Positions 1 through 9,102 of a stretch of 64,000 bases of DNA are shown here, piece by piece. Each line of letters opens with the position of its first letter. Positions within the stretch are counted from its first letter, which is position 1. The notes beneath the pieces are model-generated. The model was not told where the DNA came from, did not search any database, and worked only from the letters and a program-made list of their open reading frames with translations. This stretch comes from Phycisphaerae bacterium (GTDB taxonomy: Bacteria > Planctomycetota > Phycisphaerae > Phycisphaerales > UBA1924), in NCBI GenBank assembly GCA_030429705.1, contig JAUIES010000002.1:250001-314000 (forward strand). The letters run 5' to 3'. The position numbers and the translations under genes are program-made.

Positions 1-310
1 GGCTCACCGGCATACTCAAGTCACTTCCTCGATATGCACCGATTCCCCCCCAGCCGGCGCCCATGCAAAATGCAGCGATGGCTTGAAGTGAAATGAACTC
101 GAACGCAAAGTCAGAAGATGAATCGCCGGTCTCGATGCCGTCGAAGTCTGCTCCATCGACACCGCCATCAAATCCTCCCGCGTCACCACCGCCGTCGCCA
201 TCGTCCATCCCTGCGCTCATCATGACGATGCGCAACAGGAACAAGAGCGTGCCCAGCACCGCGGGCAGCGTAAAGATGAGCGCGTAATCGTTTAAAAACA
301 GGTCATACAT
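1..310 (-). CDS. Partial NfeD/YuaF-like inner-membrane protein (N-terminal part)
   Basis: The reading frame starts with ATG at 310 on the minus strand and stays open to the window edge, so only about 103 residues are visible. It begins MYDLFLND and has a hydrophobic helix near residues 10-30. A Gly/Asp-rich acidic stretch follows (about 34-62, MDDGDGGGDAGGFDGG). A second hydrophobic helix comes next, containing FISLQAIAAFCMGAGWGGIG. A first helix, an acidic loop and then a second helix with an AFxxGxGWGG-type motif resembles the membrane part of NfeD/YuaF proteins that partner flotillin-like (SPFH) proteins, but the diagnostic OB-fold lies outside the window. The family assignment is inference. 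The gene is divergent from the ABC transporter pair at 459. Confidence 0.55.
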   Translation of the reverse strand, partial: MYDLFLNDYALIFTLPAVLGTLLFLLRIVMMSAGMDDGDGGGDAGGFDGGVDGADFDGIETGDSSSDFAFEFISLQAIAAFCMGAGWGGIGAYRGSDLSMPVS

Positions 311-458
311 GTTGACCACCTCCGACATGGCGTGCCGTCGATGGTACAGATTTACCGCCGACTACTCGGCGAACCCCTTCGGCACGAGCCTTCACTTGTC
401 TCATTAGGAATTCACCCTGCGCCGTTTCTGACCACAGACTCGCTATGCTGCCGTATTC

Positions 459-1733
459 ATGCCCGACGCACCAGCAACATCCACTCCCCAGCCCCGGAAT
501 AGTCGTAAAGAAAATCCGTTCACGCGAAGTTTGGCCGGTGTCATCGGTCTCGTCACGCTCGGGATTATCATTGCAGCCTGCTTTCTGACTGTCCCTTGGA
601 CCTTTGCAACACCCGTAAACGACGATGGTACAAAGAGTACCGTTCAACGATTTGTTGCGGGATCGCCAAATCAAGCACGGATTCCCCCGATGTGGTGGCC
701 AGAAGATCAGCACACCTATCGACGACTGATCGAAGTCGCCCCGACTGAAGAACGCGACCGGATCGCTGCAGAAATCGCCCGAGACTCGAACACAACCGTG
801 TCGTCCGTGCTTTCGCTCCAAAGTGAGGAACAAACGAAGCGCCTCGCAGAGGGAGTCAAGTCGACCTGGCCCAGATTTGCACTTGGTTCAGATGCACTCG
901 GTCGATCGCTGTTCGTGCGCATTCTCGTTGGAGGCACCATCTCGATCGGTGTCGGTATTGCGGCTGCTCTCATTTCTGTTTTCATCGGCACGCTCTATGG
1001 AGCGACCGCCGGGTATGTCGGCGGGCGCCTCGACGCAGTCATGATGCGCATCGTCGACATTTTGTACGGCCTGCCGTACATCCTGCTCGTCGTCCTGATT
1101 GCGGTCGCTGCCGACGGGGCGATTGATCGTTGGCAACGAACCAAGATTGAACAGGCATCAGAACAGCGGGCAGCATGGATCGAGCAGGAAGTTGCTCAGG
1201 CTGCCGATCCCACCGGAGCGAGACCCGAGATCGAAGCCGAAGCCTCAACGAAGTTCAGCACCGGCGAACTGTCGAGCGGGCAACGAGCCGCGATTGATGT
1301 CCTGGCGCTCCTCGTCGCGATCGGTGGTGTCAGTTGGCTGACCATGGCGCGCGTTGTGCGTGGTCAGGTCCTCAGTCTCAAGGCGCAACCGTTCGTCGAG
1401 TCTGCTCGTGCGATCGGTGCGCCGGTGCCGTGGATCTTCACTCGGCACCTGTTGCCGAATCTGCTCGGCCCGATCATCGTGTACGCCACCCTGACGGTAC
1501 CTCAAGCCATTTTGCAGGAGAGTTTTCTCAGTTTTCTCGGGATCGGTGTCAAGCCACCACTTCCAAGTTGGGGCAATCTGGCTGCCGACGGGCTGAGTGA
1601 ACTCAATCGTCACCGAAGCCATTGGTGGTTGCTGTTTTTCCCATGCCTTCTGCTCGGGGTGACGCTGCTCGGGCTGAACTTCGTCGGAGAGGGACTACGC
1701 GAAGCGTTTGATCCCAAGCGAGCACGCAAATGA
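459..1733 (+). CDS. ABC transporter permease, OppC/DppC-like
   Basis: This 424-residue protein is the inner-membrane permease of a peptide-type ABC importer. The first membrane helix is at about residues 27-46. A polar stretch of roughly 90 residues follows, then the binding-protein-dependent permease core from about 145 (SDALGRSLFVRIL, a typical OppC start of the core). The coupling (EAA) loop is at about 312-333 (ESARAIGAPVPWIFTRH). A charged, glutamate/alanine-rich insertion at about 219-279 splits the permease core; ordinary OppC proteins are near 300 residues, so this copy is enlarged by that insert and the long N-terminal loop. The stop overlaps the start of the ATPase gene by four bases. 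No OppB-type permease or substrate-binding protein is visible in the window. Confidence 0.85.
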   Translation: MPDAPATSTPQPRNSRKENPFTRSLAGVIGLVTLGIIIAACFLTVPWTFATPVNDDGTKSTVQRFVAGSPNQARIPPMWWPEDQHTYRRLIEVAPTEERDRIAAEIARDSNTTVSSVLSLQSEEQTKRLAEGVKSTWPRFALGSDALGRSLFVRILVGGTISIGVGIAAALISVFIGTLYGATAGYVGGRLDAVMMRIVDILYGLPYILLVVLIAVAADGAIDRWQRTKIEQASEQRAAWIEQEVAQAADPTGARPEIEAEASTKFSTGELSSGQRAAIDVLALLVAIGGVSWLTMARVVRGQVLSLKAQPFVESARAIGAPVPWIFTRHLLPNLLGPIIVYATLTVPQAILQESFLSFLGIGVKPPLPSWGNLAADGLSELNRHRSHWWLLFFPCLLLGVTLLGLNFVGEGLREAFDPKRARK

Positions 1734-2818
1734 CCAGCATTCTGCACAGCAAACCCGCTGCGATACCAAAGCCGGTGCTCACGGTCGAAGACCTTGCGGT
1801 ATCGTTTGACAACGGTGGGGGCGACCGCATCCAGGCTGTCAATGGCGTCCACATGACACTGTTCCCGAATCAGACGCTCGCAGTCGTCGGTGAATCTGGT
1901 TGTGGGAAGTCAGTCACAGCTCTTTCGACGCTGCGGCTAATCCCGTCGCCACCAGGGCGATGTGACCGGGGCCGCATTCTGTTCAGCCCGCCCGATCAAG
2001 ACGAACGCGACCTGCTCACCCTCGATGCTCAAGAACTGCGTCGTATTCGCGGCGGGCAGATTGCCATGATCTTTCAGGAACCGATGACAAGTCTGAACCC
2101 GGTGTACACAGTCGGCGAACAGGTCATCGAGTCGATCTTGCTCCATCAGACACGCTCGAAGCGCGAAGCACGCAGTATCGCCATCCGCGCGATGGAAGAG
2201 GTCGGCATCAAAGATGCTGCTTCTCGACTCAAGGCGTACCCGCACGAGTTCAGTGGCGGCATGCGGCAACGGGTGATGATTGCGATGGCGCTCGCGTGCG
2301 AGCCCGCGGTCCTCCTGGCCGACGAACCGACCACAGCACTCGATGTCACGATTCAGGCGCAGATCCTTGACCTGATCGCCACGCTCAAAGCCGAGCGGGA
2401 CCTGGCCGTGATGCTGATCACCCACGATCTTGGTGTCGTCAGCGAGCAGGCCGATGTCGTGTGCGTGATGTACGCCGGTCGTGTGGTTGAATACGCAGAC
2501 ATTCAAACGATTGTGTCCAATCCGACTCACCCATATACGCGTGGATTACTGGCATGTGTACCCAAAATCAAGAATCGCGTCGAGCGCCTGCAAACCGTGC
2601 GAGAGTATGTTGATTCACCCGCATCGCGACGGCCCATCGAGTGCGGCAATGAGCAACTCGTCCCCTGGTGGCCCGCTCATGGGTCGCCCGAGCCATGCGA
2701 CCAATACGCACTCGTTGAGCAATCGCCGAATCACTGGGTCGGTGTCTGGGCGAACGCCGAGCGACCGATCGACCGACGGCCGATGATTGCACCGCAAGAA
2801 CATGCAGCGGGTCTTTGA
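1730..2818 (+). CDS. ABC transporter ATP-binding protein, OppD/DppD-like
   Basis: This 362-residue cytoplasmic ATPase energises a peptide-type importer. Walker A is GESGCGKS at residues 54-61, the signature motif is FSGGMRQR at 174-181, Walker B is VLLADEP at 194-200, and the H-loop is in LITHDLG. The QEPMTSLNP Q-loop is typical of the oligopeptide subfamily. The C-terminal part carries the oligopeptide-type extension with spaced cysteines but is not a perfect match to the usual CxxxxxxC pattern. It is translationally coupled to the upstream permease through an ATGA overlap (1730-1733). An OppF partner is not encoded next to it. Confidence 0.9.
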   Translation: MTSILHSKPAAIPKPVLTVEDLAVSFDNGGGDRIQAVNGVHMTLFPNQTLAVVGESGCGKSVTALSTLRLIPSPPGRCDRGRILFSPPDQDERDLLTLDAQELRRIRGGQIAMIFQEPMTSLNPVYTVGEQVIESILLHQTRSKREARSIAIRAMEEVGIKDAASRLKAYPHEFSGGMRQRVMIAMALACEPAVLLADEPTTALDVTIQAQILDLIATLKAERDLAVMLITHDLGVVSEQADVVCVMYAGRVVEYADIQTIVSNPTHPYTRGLLACVPKIKNRVERLQTVREYVDSPASRRPIECGNEQLVPWWPAHGSPEPCDQYALVEQSPNHWVGVWANAERPIDRRPMIAPQEHAAGL

Positions 2819-2889
2819 CCAATCCAATTTTTGCGTCAAAAACTCTTTTCGGCCGACTTCCATAGTATCTGTTCTTCTGGAGGTCCCCT

Positions 2890-3987
2890 ATGCGTTCGCT
2901 CATCATCGCAGATCAGGCATTTGTCATGCGAGAACGAGCGCTTCTTTCGAGACTCAGCATCGGCCTGACCGACGAAGGGGTGCGCGTGTCCGCAGCACTT
3001 CCGCTGTCACTCCTCGAACGGGTGCAGGCCGACTTCCCCGTGGGTCCTGTTGCCGGATACGAAGACACCGGGGTTTTCCTATCGCGAACGCCGCGTGTGA
3101 ATCGATTCATTGAGCGGTTACGGTCGCCCGATCGTGATAAGGCGCAGTTTGACATTGTGCACGCCTTTGGAGGTTCGTGCTGGAACTTCGCTCTTGAAGT
3201 GGGGCGTCGTCTGGATGCACTGACTGTGTTTGAAGTGTGGCGGCCCGGGCTTGCAGATCGGGCTCGCGCGATGCGGTCCGGATCACAGCGTGTTTCGTTT
3301 TTTGCGCCATCGCCGGGGATCGAACGCCTGCTGCTGCGCGAAGGCGCGGGACTGACGGTTCGATTGACGCAGTGGGGCGTGCGAACAACGAAGTCACCCA
3401 ATCCGATTCTTCGATCCGGGCGAGCGCCCTCGATTGTGCTGATTGCTTCGGGCCGTGACAATGCTGCGGTTTCGGCCGCATTTCTTGGCGCATGCGCCGT
3501 TCTGCGCGAACACGAAGAGGTCATGCTCTTTGTCGATGCCGATGCAGCCCGTCGAAGTCCGATCTGGAAACTTGCTCGACAGGAAGATCTCGTCAATCGA
3601 GTGTCCATCATCGATTCAGTCGAAGAACGCCGCGATCTGGTGATTCGATGTGACATCCTGCTGTATCCAGAAGCCCGAGGTGAACAGCGAAGCGTGCTCT
3701 TCGACGCGATGGGTGCAGGTATGGCTGTTGTGGCGGTCGATGACCCGATGGTCCCGTCGCTCGTGCCGGATGTCACCGCACGCGTACTGACCGATCCGCC
3801 CGCAGAGCAATGGGCGAGCGAAATCGATCGTCTGATTACGCATCCTGATATTGCTCGCGATCTTGGGCGTTCAGCGAGGGATCGAATTCGCAATGAGTTT
3901 CGATCGACGACCCATGTGCGAAGTGTGCTTGACGCATACGAGTGGCTGTTGTCTTCCAAGCCAATCCCGCTCGCGTCCGTCCGATAG
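2890..3987 (+). CDS. Glycosyltransferase, GT4-like (GT-B fold)
   Basis: This 365-residue protein starts at an ATG preceded by a GGAGG sequence about 4 bases upstream (ctggaggtcccctATG). The N-terminal half has an FDIVHAFGG motif typical of the acceptor domain of GT-B glycosyltransferases (compare the D-V-I-H-A-H pattern). The C-terminal half has the nucleotide-sugar-domain layout: DILLYPEARGEQRSVLFDAMGAG followed by VVAVDDP, matching the E-x7-E region of GT4 enzymes, with the final acidic residue shifted. The sugar and acceptor cannot be told from sequence. It stands alone, 71 bases after the ATPase gene, and could be co-transcribed with it. Confidence 0.72.
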   Translation: MRSLIIADQAFVMRERALLSRLSIGLTDEGVRVSAALPLSLLERVQADFPVGPVAGYEDTGVFLSRTPRVNRFIERLRSPDRDKAQFDIVHAFGGSCWNFALEVGRRLDALTVFEVWRPGLADRARAMRSGSQRVSFFAPSPGIERLLLREGAGLTVRLTQWGVRTTKSPNPILRSGRAPSIVLIASGRDNAAVSAAFLGACAVLREHEEVMLFVDADAARRSPIWKLARQEDLVNRVSIIDSVEERRDLVIRCDILLYPEARGEQRSVLFDAMGAGMAVVAVDDPMVPSLVPDVTARVLTDPPAEQWASEIDRLITHPDIARDLGRSARDRIRNEFRSTTHVRSVLDAYEWLLSSKPIPLASVR

Positions 3988-4177
3988 CGATGAATTTATG
4001 TTCGCGGTGGCCCATCTGTGACGCTTGTGCGCAATGTGGCAGCGAGCGTGGTCGGTCTCTTGCCCATTGAACCAAATTGTTCAAAGGCATTTGGGCATTC
4101 GCGCGGTATCTTGCATGGAGACGAACACCCCGCACTTGGGGTGGATGTCGGGACAATCCAAAGACAGGAGATTTGCC

Positions 4178-4942
4178 ATGCTTTTGACCGCAATCGTGTC
4201 CGCTGCCTTGACGCTCAGTACGTCGGTACCGGATGATCAGATTACTTACATCACGCGGGCATACTACGCACCGCAGCAAGAAGTCCACAACTACGAGTTG
4301 GGTTCGAATACCACGACCCAGGTTGTCAGCACGATCCCCGCTGAAGAGTCGTCGAGCGACCCGTGGTCAACCCGTGAGTCGATGGGTGGACAAGACGCTG
4401 CCGACTGGATTGTCATTCGCCATCGTGATGGCCTGTTTGCGATCGATCCGTTCGTCGCTCTGCCCGAAGCCACACCGGAAGCCAGTCGACAGTTGTTCAA
4501 AGCAATGAAATACCGGACAGATGGGCCGCTCGTCACGCTCGATACCGATCGATCACAACTCGGTCGGCGCCGCATTGTGCGGACCGAGGAACTGTTCCGC
4601 GTTCTCGAAGCACAGCGCATCCAATGGCTCAAGTCAAAGGGGTACATCGGCGGTGTCAAGAGCGTCAAGGGCACGACCGGTCAGGCGGTCACACGCAACA
4701 CGCCCAAAGCGCTGCCTGAGGACATGCCACGAACCCGCCCGATTGAAAGTGTGCGAGCGGCATCGAACAAGACTCTCGTTCTGTCCAGCGATCAACCGAT
4801 TCGGATTTCACTTCCCGACTTGGGTGTTTCCAAAGCCGTCCGCGATCGGGTTGCCGCCAACGACAACATCATCGCAGACCCTGCTCGTGAAACCGAGTTG
4901 GCAGAAAACGACGAGGCAGCTCCTTCGACCGTTGATCAGTAA
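4178..4942 (+). CDS. Secreted protein of unknown function
   Basis: I place the start at ATG 4178 because an ACAGGAG ribosome site sits about 7 bases upstream and the resulting N-terminus (MLLTAIVSAALTLSTS) reads as a signal peptide. An upstream TTG in the same frame (4025) would put coding sequence before that site and has no support. The mature part of the 254-residue protein contains a segment DWIVIRHRDGLFAIDPF that could be an SH3-like strand set, then a basic middle region and an acidic C-terminus. I do not recognise a named family. A rho-independent terminator follows immediately, so it is probably a single-gene unit. Confidence 0.72.
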   Translation: MLLTAIVSAALTLSTSVPDDQITYITRAYYAPQQEVHNYELGSNTTTQVVSTIPAEESSSDPWSTRESMGGQDAADWIVIRHRDGLFAIDPFVALPEATPEASRQLFKAMKYRTDGPLVTLDTDRSQLGRRRIVRTEELFRVLEAQRIQWLKSKGYIGGVKSVKGTTGQAVTRNTPKALPEDMPRTRPIESVRAASNKTLVLSSDQPIRISLPDLGVSKAVRDRVAANDNIIADPARETELAENDEAAPSTVDQ

Positions 4943-4951
4943 TCGTTGAAG

Positions 4952-4974
4952 ACCGAGCGTGGCGCTCGGTTTTG
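4952..4974 (+). terminator. Rho-independent terminator
   Basis: An 8-bp perfect stem (ACCGAGCG / CGCTCGGT) with a TGG loop is followed by TTTTG. It ends the secreted-protein gene at 4942. It also argues against the GTG at 4959 as the xseA start, since that codon lies inside the stem. Confidence 0.85.
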
Positions 4975-5051
4975 TGTGTCTGGGCGACATCGGCCGGGCG
5001 ACGGGGAATACTCCTGTCGTGACCGGCCGATTGCCTTTTGATCCTGGACGC

Positions 5052-6524
5052 ATGGCTTCTGCCAAATCCAAACCCGACGACGGGCCTTGGTCGGTGTCCG
5101 CTCTCGCGCAGCGTATTGATTCGGCGCTCCAGAACGGGCTGCCTAAATCAATTTTGGTGCAGGGCGAGATCAGTGGCTTTCGCGATCGGACCCACTGGTA
5201 CTTCGATCTCAAGGACGAGTCGGCGGTTGTGAGCATCACCATGTTCGCATCGGCTGCGAAGCGATCGCGCGCCAAACCGGTCAACGGACAGGAGTTTGTT
5301 GTCAAAGGCCGAGTCGAGTTCTACGCAGCGGGAGGCCGAACATCGGTCATCGCGACTTCGATCACACCAGTCGGGCTCGGGGTCCTCGAACAGCGATACC
5401 AGGCGTTGTGCGCAGAACTGCAAACACTTGGTTGGTTTGCACAGGAACGCAAACGCCCGCTGCCGATCTTTCCGAGGCGGATCGCCATCGTCACCAGCCG
5501 AACCGGCGCTGCACTTCAAGATGTGCTCGACACCGCTCGTCGCCGCATGCCTGGTGTCGAACTCGTGCTCGTCGATGTGCGTGTGCAAGGCGCACAGGCT
5601 GCGGACGAAATCGCTCAAGCGGTGAACGGACTTAGTCGCAAACGGAACGAACTCGAAATTGACGCGATTCTCGTGACGCGTGGCGGCGGTTCAATGGAAG
5701 ATCTCTGGGCGTTCAACGAACGCGTGGTCGCTGAAGCGATCGTGGCGTGTCCGGTGCCGGTTGTTGCCGCGATCGGACACGAGACCGACACGACAATCGC
5801 AGAGCTCGTCGCCGATGAACGCTGCGCTACCCCGACGCAGGCTGCGATGAAGATGATCCCTGATCGAACCGCACTGCAGACGCAACTTGGTTCAATCGAG
5901 CGGCGGCTACAGAGTGACATTCGACGACAACTCGAAGCCGCTCGACAGATTGTCTCCATGTATGAAAAACGACCCGCACTCGCTAGCCCGGACGGGTTGC
6001 TGTCGATGCCGCGAGCACGATTGGATCGATGCGAGCAGAGTCTTGCACGCGAAGTCCGCCGTCGTATTGAGCAGGCTCGTGAAAGGATTCGCAGTGCCCA
6101 CCGGACGCTGGCGCGCATGAGTCCGCACTTCATTCACGCTCAGCGACGAGCCGCGTTGGAAGCAAACACGATCCGGTTGCACAGTGCTATCACGCATCGC
6201 ATCGAGCGGTCCCGGGACTGGATCGACGAGTTCGATCGGCATCTGCATGCGGTGTCACCGTTCTCGGTGCTCGAACGCGGATACTCGATCACAACGAGTG
6301 CGACCGGTCGCGTGGTTCGAGAGGCGACCGAGGTCAAACCCGGCGAGCACATCACGACACGCCTCAAAGATGGGACTATCCGATCGACTGTGGATGGGAT
6401 GGGTGACGCGCCGACGCCAACCGAAATAACTCAACCGAGTTCACCTCCACCCCGTCGGCGTCGACGGAGCCGGACAAACTCGGATACGCTGCCTCAGTTG
6501 GATCTTTTTGAAGAAAACCCGTAA
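5052..6524 (+). CDS. xseA: Exodeoxyribonuclease VII large subunit
   Basis: This is the large catalytic subunit of exonuclease VII, which degrades single-stranded DNA into short oligonucleotides in mismatch repair and recombination. From ATG 5052 the protein has 490 residues, slightly longer than the usual 400-460. The N-terminal OB-fold reads GEISGFRDRTHWYFDLKDE. The catalytic domain carries the conserved RGGGSMEDLWAFNE and AAIGHETDTTIAELVAD segments, followed by a long coiled-coil region. The C-terminus is a basic, proline-rich tail (PPPRRRRRSR). It lies 13 bases before xseB, the small subunit, and the two are expected to form one complex. Confidence 0.96.
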   Translation: MASAKSKPDDGPWSVSALAQRIDSALQNGLPKSILVQGEISGFRDRTHWYFDLKDESAVVSITMFASAAKRSRAKPVNGQEFVVKGRVEFYAAGGRTSVIATSITPVGLGVLEQRYQALCAELQTLGWFAQERKRPLPIFPRRIAIVTSRTGAALQDVLDTARRRMPGVELVLVDVRVQGAQAADEIAQAVNGLSRKRNELEIDAILVTRGGGSMEDLWAFNERVVAEAIVACPVPVVAAIGHETDTTIAELVADERCATPTQAAMKMIPDRTALQTQLGSIERRLQSDIRRQLEAARQIVSMYEKRPALASPDGLLSMPRARLDRCEQSLAREVRRRIEQARERIRSAHRTLARMSPHFIHAQRRAALEANTIRLHSAITHRIERSRDWIDEFDRHLHAVSPFSVLERGYSITTSATGRVVREATEVKPGEHITTRLKDGTIRSTVDGMGDAPTPTEITQPSSPPPRRRRRSRTNSDTLPQLDLFEENP

Positions 6525-6537
6525 GGTGCCGATCACG

Positions 6538-6777
6538 ATGCCAGATTCTGATGTTCCAGACCGCGATCCTGCCGACATGCGTTACGAAGAAGCACTTGAA
6601 GCGGTCGAATCGATCTTCGAGCGTATCGAGTCCGGAGAAGCCGGATTTGAAGAATCGATTGTGCTGTACGAGCGTGGGCGTGTGCTCTTGGCCCGTTGTC
6701 GTTCGATATTGGATCAGGCGCAGCAAAGGCTGACTGAACTGGATGCAGCGTCGCTCGATGACACCGAGCAGGAGTAA
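6538..6777 (+). CDS. xseB: Exodeoxyribonuclease VII small subunit
   Basis: This is a 79-residue helical subunit of exonuclease VII. The diagnostic pattern is MRYEEALEAVESIFERIESG, then EESIVLYERG, and a helix ending LDQAQQRLTELD, which is the canonical XseB fold. An AAGGTG site 9 bases upstream supports ATG 6538. It sits between xseA and the prepilin peptidase gene, with 13-base and 9-base gaps, so the three are probably one operon. Confidence 0.94.
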   Translation: MPDSDVPDRDPADMRYEEALEAVESIFERIESGEAGFEESIVLYERGRVLLARCRSILDQAQQRLTELDAASLDDTEQE

Positions 6778-6786
6778 GCGAGCGAC

Positions 6787-8247
6787 ATGGACAAGATGAC
6801 ATTCATGATCCTCCTGCCCAAAGTGGCGACAGCGATCTTCGTCTTCGCGTACGGCGCGTGCATCGGCTCGTTGGTCAATGTGCTGGTCTATCGGTTGCCG
6901 CGCGGACTGGGCATCGTGACACCTGCTTCTCGATGCCCTTCCTGCGACCACAAGTTGACCTGGCGTGAAAACATCCCCATTTTTGGTTGGTTGTTGTTGC
7001 GTGGGAAGTGTCGATTCTGCAAGTCCAAGATCAGCCCTGAGTATCCGATCGTCGAGACGATTACAGCAATCTTGTTCTTGGTGCCGCTTCTGCTGTTTTT
7101 CGTTTTGCCTGAGTTGGAACCGATTGGTCTAGGAACCAGCCTGTTTCAGCCTGAGTGGGCGCGCAATGGTCTTGGTTCGGCGTGGCCTGAGCTGCTTGTG
7201 GTCTGCGTGCTGTTGGGCTCACTGGTCGCGATGACGATCATCGACGCTCGCACGGCACAGATTCCGTTGGTGTTGGTGTGGACGCCGACCGCGACTGCGC
7301 TGATCGTCTACACCGCCCATGCGATATGGCTTCAAGCCAATCACGGCGGCCCGGCGGTTCCGGCAACCGGGGGCGGCTGGAGACTTGAAGATGGCATGCG
7401 CTGGCACGCTGCCCCGAACGAAATCTGGGCGATTTCTACACCTGGTCTCACGAACTGGCGCATGCTCGGTGCCGCATTCGGCGGAACCATCGGGCTGGTG
7501 CTTTCGATTGCACTGCTCGCGTTTGGCGTGATTCGACGCAGTTTCGCTGACTATGAAGAGTGGGAGAAGCAGGCAATTGCGGAAGCGGAATCAAAAACCG
7601 TTGCCGAATCGTCCAGTGATGTTGAAGGCATTCCAGCTTCATCAGAATCATCTACGAATGATGCCGAATCTGCTGAACGTGAGCCATCTGCTGAAGATGC
7701 CGAGTTGTGGATTCAGTATCCCTACGCCCGTCGTGAGATGTTCAAAGAGCTTGCATTTCTTGCACCGGCTGCAGCGTTCTGCATTCTCGGCATGTGGCTC
7801 GCGCCGTTTCTGGTGACCAAGTTCGCCGGCTCGCCGACGCTGAACACATTGACCGGGAACATGGTTCCCGCGGCCGAGATCCCGTTCTGGCTGAGTGTTC
7901 TCGGCGGCTCGTTGATGGGTTACCTGATCGGTGGCGGCGTGGTCTGGGCGGTCCGCATTTTCGGATCGCTGGCGTTCGGGAAAGAGGCACTCGGGCTCGG
8001 TGATGTACACCTTGTCGCCGCGATCGGCGCATCCATCGGATGGATCGATGGCGTGCTCGGGTTCTTTGGTGCTGCGTTTGTCGGCTTGGCTTGGACACTG
8101 CTCGGAGCACTATTCTCCGGAAAACTCGGGCGTACGCTTCCCTACGGACCATACATTGCGATCGCGACGGTGCTCGTTTATCTGGGCAAACCGGGTGTCG
8201 AGTGGTTCCTGTCGCGTTTGCTCAATGCGCCAATCAACCTGCCGTGA
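6787..8247 (+). CDS. Prepilin peptidase (A24 family) with large internal insertion
   Basis: This polytopic membrane protease/methylase processes type IV pilin or pseudopilin signal peptides. Both zinc-type CxxC pairs of the N-terminal domain are present (CPSC at 50-53, CRFC at 75-78). The two catalytic aspartates are Asp153 (MTIIDARTAQIP) and Asp406 in the GLGD motif (403-406). At 486 residues it is about 200 longer than usual: the two aspartates are separated by about 250 residues. That interval contains extra hydrophobic segments and an acidic Ser/Glu-rich linker at about 252-307. The gene is probably co-transcribed with xseAB. No pilin gene is in the window. Confidence 0.9.
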   Translation: MDKMTFMILLPKVATAIFVFAYGACIGSLVNVLVYRLPRGLGIVTPASRCPSCDHKLTWRENIPIFGWLLLRGKCRFCKSKISPEYPIVETITAILFLVPLLLFFVLPELEPIGLGTSLFQPEWARNGLGSAWPELLVVCVLLGSLVAMTIIDARTAQIPLVLVWTPTATALIVYTAHAIWLQANHGGPAVPATGGGWRLEDGMRWHAAPNEIWAISTPGLTNWRMLGAAFGGTIGLVLSIALLAFGVIRRSFADYEEWEKQAIAEAESKTVAESSSDVEGIPASSESSTNDAESAEREPSAEDAELWIQYPYARREMFKELAFLAPAAAFCILGMWLAPFLVTKFAGSPTLNTLTGNMVPAAEIPFWLSVLGGSLMGYLIGGGVVWAVRIFGSLAFGKEALGLGDVHLVAAIGASIGWIDGVLGFFGAAFVGLAWTLLGALFSGKLGRTLPYGPYIAIATVLVYLGKPGVEWFLSRLLNAPINLP

Positions 8248-8387
8248 CGAATTGCGAAAAGAAGCGTGTGATGTGTCGAGCGTCCTTTGGCCGATGCTGA
8301 TAGAGTTGGCAAGACTTGACCCGTGGGCACCACGGGCGAAGCGCGAACAACAATCCACAGGCCTCTTGAAAATCCAAGGACAAAGAC

Positions 8388-9035
8388 ATGAACCGACGAC
8401 TGACTCTGCTGGCGACTGGGCTCTGCGCGACACTCTTGCTTGGTGGATGCAACACCGTTAAAAAAGCGGATTACAGCACAGCGGTCGATGAAAACACCGA
8501 ACTTCGCGATCGGCTGGAAGAAGCTCAGGCTTCGTTGACCGAAGTCAACGAGAGAAACCGGTCTTTGACCTCAGCGAATCAGCAACTGTCCGACGAAAAC
8601 AGGAGGCTCGCTCAGACGGCTGCCGATGCTCGTCAAAATGCTGATTCCGGCGGTAACGCGTTTAACCAGGGCAGCGTTGGCGCGGGACGCGAAGTGGTGA
8701 TTGAAATCGCGGGCGATGTGTTGTTCAAGTCCGGCCAGATCGTGGTCACAGCGGAAGGCAAGCGAGCCCTTGACCGGGTGGCTTCGCGGATCAACTCTGA
8801 GTTCTCGGGTCGGACGGTCAGGGTTGAGGGGTATACCGACTCGGATCCGATCCGCAAAAGCGGCTGGAAGACCAATGAACGGCTCAGTTCTGAACGAGCA
8901 CTGGCTGTCGAAGAATACCTGGTATCGAAGGGTGTGAACAAAGACCGGATTTATTCGGCCGCGTTCGGTGCGTCGAACCCACGATCGTCAAAATCGGCGA
9001 GTCGTCGCGTTGAGATCGTGATTCTTGCGGATTGA
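8388..9035 (+). CDS. Outer-membrane lipoprotein with OmpA/Pal peptidoglycan-binding domain
   Basis: This 215-residue protein has a lipoprotein signal peptide with lipobox LGGC (acylated Cys about residue 21). A coiled-coil segment follows at about 30-80 (LRDRLEEAQASLTEV and onwards). The C-terminal OmpA-like domain (about 100-213) has the peptidoglycan-binding pattern VEGYTDSDPIRKSGWKTNERLSS, here with Ser at the end of the usual N-x2-L-S motif, and a terminal VEIVILAD. An AAGGA site precedes ATG 8388. It probably tethers the outer membrane to peptidoglycan, in the way Pal or the motility-linked OmpA proteins do. It is too short on context to be called pal itself. Confidence 0.88.
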   Translation: MNRRLTLLATGLCATLLLGGCNTVKKADYSTAVDENTELRDRLEEAQASLTEVNERNRSLTSANQQLSDENRRLAQTAADARQNADSGGNAFNQGSVGAGREVVIEIAGDVLFKSGQIVVTAEGKRALDRVASRINSEFSGRTVRVEGYTDSDPIRKSGWKTNERLSSERALAVEEYLVSKGVNKDRIYSAAFGASNPRSSKSASRRVEIVILAD

Positions 9036-9102
9036 TGGCTGCGAAGTAGCCGATAGGGTATGACCGGGGCTATTGTTGTCCTCGACCAGTTGGTCGAAAG
9101 TC

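Noticed and set aside
303-833. Long open frame on the minus strand over the permease gene
   Set aside because: It overlaps the well-supported OppC-like gene, has no motif, and is the opposite strand of a strong coding frame.
4959-5051. N-terminal extension of xseA from a GTG at 4959
   Set aside because: The codon lies inside the terminator hairpin of the previous gene, and the family start begins at ATG 5052.
9083-9096. Short palindrome just upstream of tRNA-Val
   Set aside because: A 6-bp arm pair is too short to be a supported regulatory feature.
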